From NCBI RefSeq assembly GCF_021353295.2, contig NZ_CP120635.1:3439501-3503500 (forward strand): a stretch of 64,000 nt of DNA, read 5' to 3'. The position numbers and the translations under genes are program-made. The notes below the pieces were generated by a model. It searched no databases. It was not told the DNA's origin and worked only from the letters and a program-made list of their open reading frames with translations. Of this stretch, positions 51,727 to 59,665 are shown piece by piece. Each line of letters starts with the position of its first letter. The first letter of the stretch is position 1. This DNA comes from Pseudodesulfovibrio thermohalotolerans (GTDB taxonomy: Bacteria; Desulfobacterota; Desulfovibrionia; Desulfovibrionales; Desulfovibrionaceae).

Positions 51727-54300
51727 TCAGCCGCGCCGCTGTCCCTCAAGGAGGCTGTCCACCTGGGACACGGACATCGGCTTGTAGAAGAAATATCCCT
51801 GCACGAAGCGGCACCCCTCGCGCTCCAGGAAACCGAGTTGGCCCGCCGTCTCCACGCCCTCGGCCACGATCTTGAGCCCCATGGACTCGCCCAGGGAAAA
51901 AACCGTGCGCACGATGGCCTGACTGTCCTGGTCCTCGTCCACGGCGATGATGAAGCTCCTGTCCACCTTGACCACGTCGATGGGGAAGCGTTGGAGGTAG
52001 GAAAGCGAGGAATAGCCCGTTCCGAAATCATCGATGCAGATATGGATGCCGAGATCCTTGAGCTGTTGCAGAATCTCCTCGGCCACCGAAGGATTGTCCA
52101 TGAGAGCGGACTCTGTGATCTCGATGTTCAGGGACCCGGCGGGCAGGCCGGAATCCTCCAGGGCGCGGGATATCTGGCCAGCCAGCATGGACTGGCCGAA
52201 ATGCTTGCCCGAGACGTTGATGTTGACGCTCAAGTCCGCGCCCGGGCCGTCTCCGGCCATGGTCTGCCAGCGGCGCACCTGAGCGCAGGCCTCTTCCAGC
52301 ACCATGTTGTCGATGGCGTAGATCAGCCCGGTGTCCTCGGCCAGCCCGATGAAGTCGCTGGGGGCGATGATGCCGTGCTCCGGATGACGCCAGCGGACCA
52401 GGGCCTCGACCCCGCATACGCGCCGGGTCGGCACCTCGACGATCGGCTGATAGACCACCTCGAACTCCCGCAGATCCACTGCGCGCCGAAGGTCCGTCTC
52501 AAGCTCCATGAGCTGAAGAGCCTGGTCGTGCATCTTGCGGTTGAAAACCTTGAAGCGCGACTTGCCGAGTTCCTTGGCCCGGTACATGGCCGTGTCGGCA
52601 TCGCGCAGCAGGGCCTCGGGCCGGTCGTAGCCGTCGGTCTTGAGAACAATGCCCAGGGAGGCCGAAGTGAAAACCTCGTTGCCGCCGATGTTGAACGGCT
52701 GGCGCACGCCTTCGAGGATGCGCCGGGCAATGGCGATGGCGTCCTTTGGCGCGGAAATCTCTTCCTGGAGAATGGCGAACTCGTCGCCGCCGAACCGGGC
52801 GATGGTGTCCACCGAACGGCCGCACTGCTCAAGCACCCTGGCCACCCCGCGCAACAACTCGTCGCCCGCGTCGTGGCCGAGGGAATCGTTGACCACCTTG
52901 AAACGGTCCAGGTCCATATAGAGGACCGCGAACATATGCTTGCGCCGCCGGGAGCGTTCCATGGCCATGCGCAGATGGTCCAGGAACAGAGCGCGGTTGG
53001 GCAGCCCGGTGAGCGGATCGTGAAATGCCTGGCGCTTGAGTTGATCCTCGGCCTTCTTGCGCATGGTGATGTCCTCGATGGACCCCTCGAAGCAGACGAC
53101 GACGCCCTTTTCGTCCACGACCTTGCGCGCGTTCTCCGCGACCCAGATGATCCGGCCGTCCCGCTTGCGCACCTTGGACACGAAATTCTTGATCTCGCCC
53201 CGCTCCTCGGTGAGGCGCAGGAACTCCTTGCGCCGGTCCGGGTCCACGTAAATCTGGGTGCCGATGTCGTAGACGGAGCTCATCAGGTCCTCGGGCGACT
53301 TGTACCCGAGAATGCGCGCCAGGGCCGGGTTGGTGTCCTGGAACCGGCCGGACAGGGACGACTGGTAGATGCCCTCCACCGCGTTCTCGAAGATGGCCCG
53401 GTACTTCTTCTCAGCCTTGCGCAGGGCGTCGCCGATGACCTTGCGCTCGGCGATCTCGATCTTGAGCTGCGTGTTGGTGCGCATCAACTCGCCGGTGCGC
53501 TCCTCCACCTTCTGCTTGAGGGCGTCCCGGGCTTCCTGAAGCTCGTGGGTCTTCTGCCTGACCCGGTCCTCCAGGTTGCCGACCAGCTCTGATATCTGGC
53601 CTGTCATGGCTTCCATGGCCCTGGCGAGTTGGCCGACCTCGTCGTTGGAATCGATGGCGGGCACGTTGCCGAAATCCTTGACCGCCACACGTCCGGCGTA
53701 CTCGGTGAGCTGTTTGAGCGGCTTGGAAATATTGACCACGAAGAGAAAGACGAGAAGGAGGCTGGCCCCGAACAGAATGAGCATGACCACCTGCTGCTCA
53801 AGCACGGCCTCATGTATGTTCTTGTCTATGGCCGTGTAGTCCATGCCTATGTGCACGTCCCCGGCCAGGCCGGAGAGGATGGGGCTCGACACGTGCAGGT
53901 ACCGCTTCCCGTCCAGGATCACGTCGCGCATGATGTGGCCCTCGCGGGTTTCGAGCTTCGGCGTCTCCGCCACGAGGCGAAGGATTTTAGGCGGGATGAC
54001 CGGAACAAAGGTATGAGCCAGGACTTTGCCCTTCTCGTCGGCCACCAGGACGTAGGACACGGCGTTGATGGAGAGGTATTGGTCTATGCGCCCCTGCAGG
54101 GACCCGGCGTCCTGGCTGAGGATGGTGGCTATGTCCGATTCGGCCACGGACCTGGCCAGGGCCAGGGCCTTGGACTCGTACTCGCGAGTCAGCTCGCGGC
54201 GGAGCTGGCTCGAAAAGGTCAGGGAAGTGACCACGGCGATGATGCCGAAGACCACGACCATCAGCAGGAGAGGCTTGACGAATAGCTTGGGGGCCTTCAT
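51727..54300 (-). CDS. Membrane GGDEF/EAL c-di-GMP enzyme with HAMP and PAS domains
   Basis: 857 residues from ATG 54300, whose ATGA overlaps the stop of the gene upstream; a GTG 9 bases earlier is also possible. Two helices (about 10-30 and 170-193) flank a periplasmic sensor; HAMP and a coiled coil (about 195-300) and a PAS/PAC unit (about 300-425) follow. GGDEF has RFGGDEFAIL, apparently an active cyclase site. EAL has EALVRWRHPEHG, NINVSG, EITESALM, DDFGTGYSSLSYL, VKVDRSFI and EGVET, so phosphodiesterase residues are also intact. Net activity is undecidable. It sits downstream of the mla operon and the truncated ligand-binding gene, which may once have encoded its sensor partner. Confidence 0.93.
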   Translation of the reverse strand: MKAPKLFVKPLLLMVVVFGIIAVVTSLTFSSQLRRELTREYESKALALARSVAESDIATILSQDAGSLQGRIDQYLSINAVSYVLVADEKGKVLAHTFVPVIPPKILRLVAETPKLETREGHIMRDVILDGKRYLHVSSPILSGLAGDVHIGMDYTAIDKNIHEAVLEQQVVMLILFGASLLLVFLFVVNISKPLKQLTEYAGRVAVKDFGNVPAIDSNDEVGQLARAMEAMTGQISELVGNLEDRVRQKTHELQEARDALKQKVEERTGELMRTNTQLKIEIAERKVIGDALRKAEKKYRAIFENAVEGIYQSSLSGRFQDTNPALARILGYKSPEDLMSSVYDIGTQIYVDPDRRKEFLRLTEERGEIKNFVSKVRKRDGRIIWVAENARKVVDEKGVVVCFEGSIEDITMRKKAEDQLKRQAFHDPLTGLPNRALFLDHLRMAMERSRRRKHMFAVLYMDLDRFKVVNDSLGHDAGDELLRGVARVLEQCGRSVDTIARFGGDEFAILQEEISAPKDAIAIARRILEGVRQPFNIGGNEVFTSASLGIVLKTDGYDRPEALLRDADTAMYRAKELGKSRFKVFNRKMHDQALQLMELETDLRRAVDLREFEVVYQPIVEVPTRRVCGVEALVRWRHPEHGIIAPSDFIGLAEDTGLIYAIDNMVLEEACAQVRRWQTMAGDGPGADLSVNINVSGKHFGQSMLAGQISRALEDSGLPAGSLNIEITESALMDNPSVAEEILQQLKDLGIHICIDDFGTGYSSLSYLQRFPIDVVKVDRSFIIAVDEDQDSQAIVRTVFSLGESMGLKIVAEGVETAGQLGFLEREGCRFVQGYFFYKPMSVSQVDSLLEGQRRG

Positions 54301-55154
54301 TTCCGCCACCTCTCCCAGCTCTCGACGGCCCGGAAATGTCCGTCCCGCACGGTGGTCAGATAAATGGCGTCAAGCCCCTGGTGGCGGCCATGGCCGAAAT
54401 GCGCGTTGACCCCGATGCCCAAATCGAAATTCTGAATGGACTCCATCACTGCCGGGATACGCTCCCGCGACGGCTCGTCCCCCATGCGCCGGACCAGCTC
54501 GCCCAGCAAAACGCCGTTGAGAAACCCCTCGAAGCTGACAAAGCTGAACCGGCGCGGGGAGTACGCCTCGTCCGAAGGGGGATTGCCGCCCTCGTACCCG
54601 GCCATGACCTCGCGGTAAAAACGCACGCCGGGCAGGCCGGTATCCTCGTAGCTGGGGACCACCTGGGACTGAATCAGGTCGAGGGTGTAGTCCCGCCCCT
54701 TGCGCCCGCCCTCCTCCTTAAGCAGGTCGAGCATCTTGTCGCTGTCCGCAAAGGAAAGACCGGCGATGGGCAGAGTGCACCCCAGGTCGCGGGCATCGCG
54801 GATAAAAGCCGCCTGCGAGGCATAGGTCCCGACGACAATGACGGCGTCCACGTCCGTGTCCATGAAGTGGCTGACCTCCCGGGAGAAATCCTGGGCAAAA
54901 GCGGCTCCCCGGTCATAGGCGGCCTCGGCTTCGATATGCAGCCCCTGTCCGGCCAAGGCCCGCCGCACGCCGTCCCAGCCCGTGCGACCGTAGGCGTCGG
55001 ACTGATAGAACACCCCTATGCGGGTGCGGCCCACGGCCAGGAAGCGGTCCACCAGTGCCCTGGTCTCGTCGAAATAGGAGGCCCGCAAGTTGAAAACGTA
55101 TCTGCCGAAGGGCGGGGTCCGCATGTGGGTATCCGAAATGATTGCAATCTGCAT
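54297..55154 (-). CDS. N-terminally truncated periplasmic ligand-binding protein (Peripla_BP_6 type)
   Basis: 285 residues beginning MQIAIISDTHMRTPPFG. The sequence then runs RYVFNLRASYFDETRALVDRF, IGVFYQSDAYGRTGWDGV, DAVIVVGTYASQAAFIRDA and VPSYEDTG, matching the middle and second lobe of branched-chain-amino-acid-type binding proteins. About the first 110-125 residues of lobe one and the signal peptide are absent, and the start lies only 23 bases after the mlaA stop with no good ribosome site. It is therefore probably a remnant, cytoplasmic if made at all. The frame itself is undamaged and overlaps the GGDEF/EAL gene by 4 bases, so it may persist for translational coupling. Confidence 0.75.
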   Translation of the reverse strand: MQIAIISDTHMRTPPFGRYVFNLRASYFDETRALVDRFLAVGRTRIGVFYQSDAYGRTGWDGVRRALAGQGLHIEAEAAYDRGAAFAQDFSREVSHFMDTDVDAVIVVGTYASQAAFIRDARDLGCTLPIAGLSFADSDKMLDLLKEEGGRKGRDYTLDLIQSQVVPSYEDTGLPGVRFYREVMAGYEGGNPPSDEAYSPRRFSFVSFEGFLNGVLLGELVRRMGDEPSRERIPAVMESIQNFDLGIGVNAHFGHGRHQGLDAIYLTTVRDGHFRAVESWERWRK

Positions 55155-55177
55155 GGGCCGAAAACCGGAGGAAGGGG

Positions 55178-56011
55178 CTACTCGGAGACCTTCTTGGCCC
55201 GGAAGCGGATGTAGGCGTCGCGGACTGCGGCATACTTGTCCACCGCGCCGGTGGTCAGAGTCTCGTACTCGTTGCCCTCAAGCTGCAGGGAAAGCTCGTT
55301 CAGATTCTTGAACACCCGAATGCCCATGAACTCAATGACAGAGAACCGACCGTAGGTCAGCGGATCGCAGTAGGCATCGGCCAGCCAGCCCACCGAGCCG
55401 CGCACGGAGCTAGGCCCAACAAAGGGCCAGACAAAATAGAAACCCGTGCCGAAACCGGCCTTGCCCAGGGTCTGGTCGAAACCGTCAGCCGTGGGCCGCT
55501 CGGGCTCCCAGTTCTTTGGTCTCCCCGCAGTGACGTCGCCCAGGCCGAACACTCCGAAGGAGGTGTTGGCCACGAACTTGGAAGTCTCCATGTAGGCGGC
55601 GTCGAACTTGCCGGTCAGGATGTCGTTGATGAAACGAACCGGGAAGAGCAGGTTCGTGAAAAAGTTGGAAACCCAGGTACGGGGCCGGGGCGGGAGCACC
55701 CAGGCATACCCTTGGGCCAGGGGCCGGAACATACCCCGGTAGAGACTGTCGTTGACATCGAACCAGAACCGGTTCCATCCCTCAAGCGGATCGCTCACCA
55801 GAGGCTGATCCGCATAGGCGGCATCGAATTCGTCGAATTCGTCGAGGCTGTCAGCGCTTTCGTCCGCGGCGGCGGGTTCACCCCCGAACTGGGCCACACT
55901 GAGAGACTCCCCCTGCGGTGCGGCAGCAATGCAAACCCCCGCGACCCCCAACAGGAGCACGGCGGCCAGCAGTACGGCCATAAGGCGAAAACCCGTTTCT
56001 TCAGCCCTCAT
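55178..56011 (-). CDS. mlaA: MlaA/VacJ-family outer-membrane lipid transport protein
   Basis: 277 residues from ATG 56011, which shares a base with the mlaC stop (TGATG); a GTG one codon earlier is possible. After a signal peptide and an acidic linker (DESADSLDEFDEFD) comes the MlaA core: DPLEGWNRFWFDVNDSLYRGMFRPLAQGY, FFTNLLFPVRFINDILTGKF, and GTGFYFVWPFVGPSSVRGSVG. MlaA sits in the outer membrane and removes misplaced phospholipids from the outer leaflet. The expected lipobox is poor: the only Cys reads GVAGVC, with Val before it, so the protein may be anchored without a lipid. All other features are normal. Confidence 0.92.
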   Translation of the reverse strand: MRAEETGFRLMAVLLAAVLLLGVAGVCIAAAPQGESLSVAQFGGEPAAADESADSLDEFDEFDAAYADQPLVSDPLEGWNRFWFDVNDSLYRGMFRPLAQGYAWVLPPRPRTWVSNFFTNLLFPVRFINDILTGKFDAAYMETSKFVANTSFGVFGLGDVTAGRPKNWEPERPTADGFDQTLGKAGFGTGFYFVWPFVGPSSVRGSVGWLADAYCDPLTYGRFSVIEFMGIRVFKNLNELSLQLEGNEYETLTTGAVDKYAAVRDAYIRFRAKKVSE

Positions 56012-56643
56012 CACGATGCCGGTTGTCCTTCTTTGCCTTGATTGATTTGCCGTATTCGATCCTGAATCGCCTCCAGCAAATCTTCACCTGTCCCCTTGTT
56101 CAGTACCTCTGCAAACTGACTTCGATAATTCATCACCAGGCTCACGCCTTCGGCGACGACATCATAAATCATCCATGTTCCTTGAACTATTTTCAAGCGA
56201 AATTCAACGATTATTTTCTTATCCTTGTCCGTGACGACCATTTGCACCTTGGCGTTGCTGCCGGAAATGTCCTCGCGTGTGTACTGCACATCCTGGCCGC
56301 CGTAGACCGGAATCGTCTTCAGGTAGGAATATTCGAGAAGCTTCATGAAGGCATCCTGCAACCGTGTGCGCAGATCGTCGGACATCTGAAGCCAGGGCCG
56401 TCCAACCGCGAACTTGGTGAGCAGTTCGAAGTCGATATACTCCTCGGCCACGTGGAGCAGCCGTCCGAGGGCCTCGTCATGCCGCGCGGGGTCCTGCATC
56501 ACCGGATCGGACAGCATCTCGATGATCCGGTCGACCCCTTCGTGCACGCGCTCGGAGGGGGATTGCCCGGCCACGGCTGCCGAAGCGACGACGCCCGCCA
56601 GACAAATCAGGACAAAAGCCAGTATAGTTCTCTTCAAAAACAT
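56011..56643 (-). CDS. mlaC: MlaC-type periplasmic phospholipid carrier
   Basis: 210 residues with a signal peptide (MFLKRTILAFVLICLAGVVASAAVA). The mature domain reads like MlaC/Ttg2D: FELLTKFAVGRPWLQMSDDLRTRLQDAFMKLLEYSYLKTI, then KIIVEFRLKIVQGTWMIYDVVAEGVSLVMNYRSQFAEVL. MlaC ferries phospholipid between MlaA and the inner-membrane MlaFED complex. It sits between mlaD (35 bases upstream) and mlaA (overlapping). All expected parts are present. Confidence 0.93.
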   Translation of the reverse strand: MFLKRTILAFVLICLAGVVASAAVAGQSPSERVHEGVDRIIEMLSDPVMQDPARHDEALGRLLHVAEEYIDFELLTKFAVGRPWLQMSDDLRTRLQDAFMKLLEYSYLKTIPVYGGQDVQYTREDISGSNAKVQMVVTDKDKKIIVEFRLKIVQGTWMIYDVVAEGVSLVMNYRSQFAEVLNKGTGEDLLEAIQDRIRQINQGKEGQPAS

Positions 56644-56678
56644 ATGCGGTACCTATCTCTGGTGCACGTTTATCCGCC

Positions 56679-57125
56679 CTAGACCGACCCGAAAGCGAAC
56701 TTGCTTATCAGGTCCTCCAGATCGATCGCGGGCTGCGTGTCGAACAACGTATCGCCCGGCTTGACGGGGTCGCCAAGCCCCCCGGGCACAATCTTCACAT
56801 ATTTGTCGCCGATCAGTCCGTTCGTCTTGATCGCGGCGATGGCGTCGTCCATGAGTTCCACTTCCTTCAACACCATCATGGAAACCTCGGCCACAGCCTT
56901 TTCCTGGCTCAGGCCGATCTTGCTGACGAACCCGATGTCCACGCCGTACATCTGCACCGGAGCGTTGACCTTCAGCCCCGAAATGTCTGTGAAATTAGCC
57001 TTGATGACATAATATTTGTCCGAAAACAGCTGCACGTTGCCCAGCTTGACGCTCATGTAGACAACGGCCAGCAGTCCCATGATGACAAATATCCCCACAG
57101 CGGTTTCTTTCTTTATTTTGAACAT
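56679..57125 (-). CDS. mlaD: MlaD-type MCE-domain protein
   Basis: 148 residues: one N-terminal inner-membrane helix (ETAVGIFVIMGLLAVVYMSV) followed by a single MCE domain (YYVIKANFTDISGLKVNAPVQMYGVDIG, LIGDKYVKIVPGGLGD). It forms the periplasmic ring of the MlaFED lipid transporter. The start overlaps the mlaF gene by 13 bases, a sign of translational coupling. Length equals the compact MlaD form. Confidence 0.93.
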   Translation of the reverse strand: MFKIKKETAVGIFVIMGLLAVVYMSVKLGNVQLFSDKYYVIKANFTDISGLKVNAPVQMYGVDIGFVSKIGLSQEKAVAEVSMMVLKEVELMDDAIAAIKTNGLIGDKYVKIVPGGLGDPVKPGDTLFDTQPAIDLEDLISKFAFGSV

Positions 57126-57973
57126 CGGTCATCCTTCCGAATGGTGTTTTTTCCGCCCAGGACGCTGGAGCAATCGATCTTCATCATGGCCGGATCTATG
57201 GGCGGCATGGTCAGCCTCGGGGCGTCGCGCTCCTCGGCGGCCCGGTCGAGGAATCGGCGCAGGTACGGGTCTTCGGTCCGCTCCAACTCCTCGATGGTCC
57301 CCTGAAACAGGCAGCGCCGTTCGCCCAGAATGACCACAAAGTCGGCCAGGCCGCGCATACTCGCCAGATCGTGCGTGACCACAACCATGGTCATGTCGAA
57401 GCGGCACATCATCTCCAGCAGGAGCTGATCCAGCTCGGCCGAGAGCACCGGGTCCAGCCCGGAGGTGGGCTCGTCGCAGAAAAGCATCTGCGGGTCCATG
57501 ACCAGCGCGCGGGCCAGCCCGGCCCGCTTGCGCATTCCGCCGGAAAGCTCGTTGGGGAAGAGGTTCAGGGCGTGTCCCAGTCCGACCATGTCGAGCCGGT
57601 CCTGAACGATGCGCATGATCTCCGGCTCCTTGAGCCTGGTATGCTCGCGCAGGGGCAGGGCCACGTTGTCCTTGAGCGTGAGCGAGCCGAGAAGCGCGCC
57701 GTCCTGAAAGAGCACGCCGGTGCGCTGGCGCATGCAACGGGCCTGCTTTCCGGTCATCCGCCCCAGGTCGAGATCGCCTATCAGGATGTTGCCGCCCATG
57801 GGCGGATACAGACCCAGAATGTGCCTGAGCACGGTGGACTTGCCGCATCCGGAGCCGCCCACGAGCATGGACAGTTTCCCCCCGGGAAATTCTATGTTCA
57901 AGTCGGAGACAACGGGCGTTTTGCCGTATCCCACGGTCACGTTTTCCAGTTTTATGCTCGGCGCCGTGCTCAT
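57113..57973 (-). CDS. mlaF: MlaF-type ABC ATPase
   Basis: 286 residues. Walker A GGSGCGKST, signature LSGGMRKR, Walker B MLFCDEPTSGLDP and H-loop VVTHDL are all present; the LSGGMRKRA form is typical of MlaF. It powers lipid movement through MlaE. A run of nine G bases immediately before the ATG acts as ribosome site. The C-terminal tail of about 50 residues after the ATPase core (DRAAEERDAPRLTMPP...) is longer than in E. coli MlaF. It lies 9 bases after mlaE. Confidence 0.95.
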   Translation of the reverse strand: MSTAPSIKLENVTVGYGKTPVVSDLNIEFPGGKLSMLVGGSGCGKSTVLRHILGLYPPMGGNILIGDLDLGRMTGKQARCMRQRTGVLFQDGALLGSLTLKDNVALPLREHTRLKEPEIMRIVQDRLDMVGLGHALNLFPNELSGGMRKRAGLARALVMDPQMLFCDEPTSGLDPVLSAELDQLLLEMMCRFDMTMVVVTHDLASMRGLADFVVILGERRCLFQGTIEELERTEDPYLRRFLDRAAEERDAPRLTMPPIDPAMMKIDCSSVLGGKNTIRKDDRCSK

Positions 57974-57982
57974 CCCCCCCCC

Positions 57983-58786
57983 CTACCACAACAGCGAAGT
58001 CAGGATATAGTCCGCCGCCAGGATGACGACGCAGGATTTGACCACGGCGTTGGTGGTCGACTGGCTCACGCCCTCGGGTCCGGCGTGCCCGGACCGCTGG
58101 TGGGTGTAGTAGCCCTCGAAACAGCAGATAGTGCAAACCAACACCCCGAAAACGACGGACTTGAGGAACCCGCCCTCGATGTCGTCCCAGTCAAGCGATC
58201 CCTGGACCCTCGACCAGTACACGCCGGCGTTGGCCCCCAGCAACTTAACGCCAGTCAGCCAGCCGCCCCACAGGGCGATGAGATTGAAAAACGCGGTCAG
58301 AATGGGGAAACTCACCAGGCAGGCGGCCATCTTCGGAGCCACCAGATAGCGCATGGGGTTGACGTCCATGATGGAGAGGGCGTCGATCTGCTCGGAGATG
58401 CGCATGACCCCGATCTCGGCAGTCATCGCCGACCCGGCCCGGCCGGTGAGCATGATGGCGGTCAGCACGGGGGCCAGTTCACGGACCATGGACAGGGCCA
58501 CGCCCGTGCCCAGGAAGCCGTCCGCGCCGAACACGGACAGCGCGTAGTACAGCTGCATTCCCATGACCATGCCGGTGAACAGCCCGATCAGGGCGATGAC
58601 GGACACGGACTGCACGCCGATGAAATACACTTGGCGGATGATTTTGGGAAACTGCCCCAGGCCCGCAAAGACAAGCCGCAACGAATCGAAGAGAAAGAGA
58701 GTCAGGCTCCCGATCTCGTCCGCCGTATCGCGAAATATCCTCCAGGGAAAGAGGTGCAACACCTTTCCGCGCGCCTTCTCCGTCAT
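57983..58786 (-). CDS. mlaE: MlaE-type permease
   Basis: 267 residues from MTEKARGKV; the much longer frame upstream is a shadow. It has five to six membrane helices and the MlaE segments FIGVQSVSVIALIGLFTGMVMGMQLYYAL, GTGVALSMVRELAPVLTAIMLTGRAGSAMTAEIG and EQIDALSIMDVNPMRYLVAPK. It is the first gene of the operon mlaE-F-D-C-A and forms the inner-membrane part of the lipid transporter. GGAG lies about 10 bases upstream of the ATG. The 180-base upstream region is A/T-rich and should contain the promoter. Confidence 0.95.
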   Translation of the reverse strand: MTEKARGKVLHLFPWRIFRDTADEIGSLTLFLFDSLRLVFAGLGQFPKIIRQVYFIGVQSVSVIALIGLFTGMVMGMQLYYALSVFGADGFLGTGVALSMVRELAPVLTAIMLTGRAGSAMTAEIGVMRISEQIDALSIMDVNPMRYLVAPKMAACLVSFPILTAFFNLIALWGGWLTGVKLLGANAGVYWSRVQGSLDWDDIEGGFLKSVVFGVLVCTICCFEGYYTHQRSGHAGPEGVSQSTTNAVVKSCVVILAADYILTSLLW

Positions 58787-58907
58787 GCGAATGACTCCAC
58801 GCCTTGGGGAATTGGCACGGGCCGACTCCCCTTTCAAACATATCCGCCGCCCGAAAGCGGCCGATAACCCATCATCCAATTTGGGGTCTTTACCTAATAT
58901 AACTCTA

Positions 58908-58922
58908 AACGGCAAGACCGTT
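58908..58922. promoter_or_regulatory. Palindrome upstream of the mla operon
   Basis: AACGG-CAAGA-CCGTT, a perfect 5-bp inverted repeat with partly matching flanks (TCTAA and TTAGA), lies about 120 bases before mlaE. On the minus strand TTATATTAGG, a -10-like sequence, begins about 10 bases downstream of it. It could be an operator; no -35 box is convincing. Confidence 0.3.
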
Positions 58923-58968
58923 AGAAAACTAATCATTGTGCCGGGACAGATTTTCCGCCCGGTCTGAA

Positions 58969-59580
58969 TCACTCCCCGGACTTGCCGTTTTTGCGCTCCC
59001 ACCAGTCCCGGTCGGGGCCAAGGTACCACCACTCCTTGTGATCGGTTTTCATGATGGTTTCGGCCAACTCCCGGCCCCACTGCGTGCGGACCCGATTCAC
59101 CGCGCTCTTGAGCCATTCCCCGGCATATTTGTTGCCCTGGTCCAGCTCCTCCTTGAGATTCAGGATGAAATCGAGCTGGTCCGCGTCCTGGGCGAGCTTC
59201 GCCTCCAGAGTCTCGGTCTCCTCCAACTCTTTCCAGTAGCCGAGGACATCCTCGGTCAGCCCGGTTCCCTCGGTGGCGTGTTCGAGCACCCGGGTGCGCT
59301 CGGACTTGTTGTAGATGTGAGCCACATAATTGAAGTCGCCGGTGCGCGCCTCGTGCAGGTCGTGGAACAGGCACATGTATGTGGTCCGGGCCACGTCCGC
59401 GTCGGCCATCAACGCCAGCACATGGCCGATGACCGCCGTGCGGAACGAATGTTCGGCCACGTTCTCCGAGCCCGAGCCCAGAAACTGGTACCCGGTCCTC
59501 GGCGTCTTGCGCAGCATCCCGCACTCGTTAAAAAAATCCACCAACCTGGTCAGCCTGCCTCGCTCTTTCATTTTAGACAT
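58969..59580 (-). CDS. HD-domain hydrolase (YfbR/HDDC2-like nucleotidase)
   Basis: 203 residues from MSKMKERGRL; a start at 59598 is less likely. The metal-binding residues of the HD fold are visible: SENVAEHSFRT (H), CLFHDLHEARTGD (HD) and AKLAQDADQLDFIL (D). This arrangement and the length match 5'-deoxynucleotidase-like YfbR/HDDC2 proteins, which hydrolyse deoxynucleoside monophosphates; substrate here is not proven. It lies 85 bases after argJ on the same strand and 180 bases upstream of mlaE, so it is probably a separate short transcript. Confidence 0.85.
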   Translation of the reverse strand: MSKMKERGRLTRLVDFFNECGMLRKTPRTGYQFLGSGSENVAEHSFRTAVIGHVLALMADADVARTTYMCLFHDLHEARTGDFNYVAHIYNKSERTRVLEHATEGTGLTEDVLGYWKELEETETLEAKLAQDADQLDFILNLKEELDQGNKYAGEWLKSAVNRVRTQWGRELAETIMKTDHKEWWYLGPDRDWWERKNGKSGE

Positions 59581-59665
59581 ATGCCGTCCCCGGCCCAAAC
59601 CCTCTCCTTTCCTGAATCATTCTGACCGCCTGCGGCGCGGGGAGCGGGTATTCGGCGCGTTTTCG

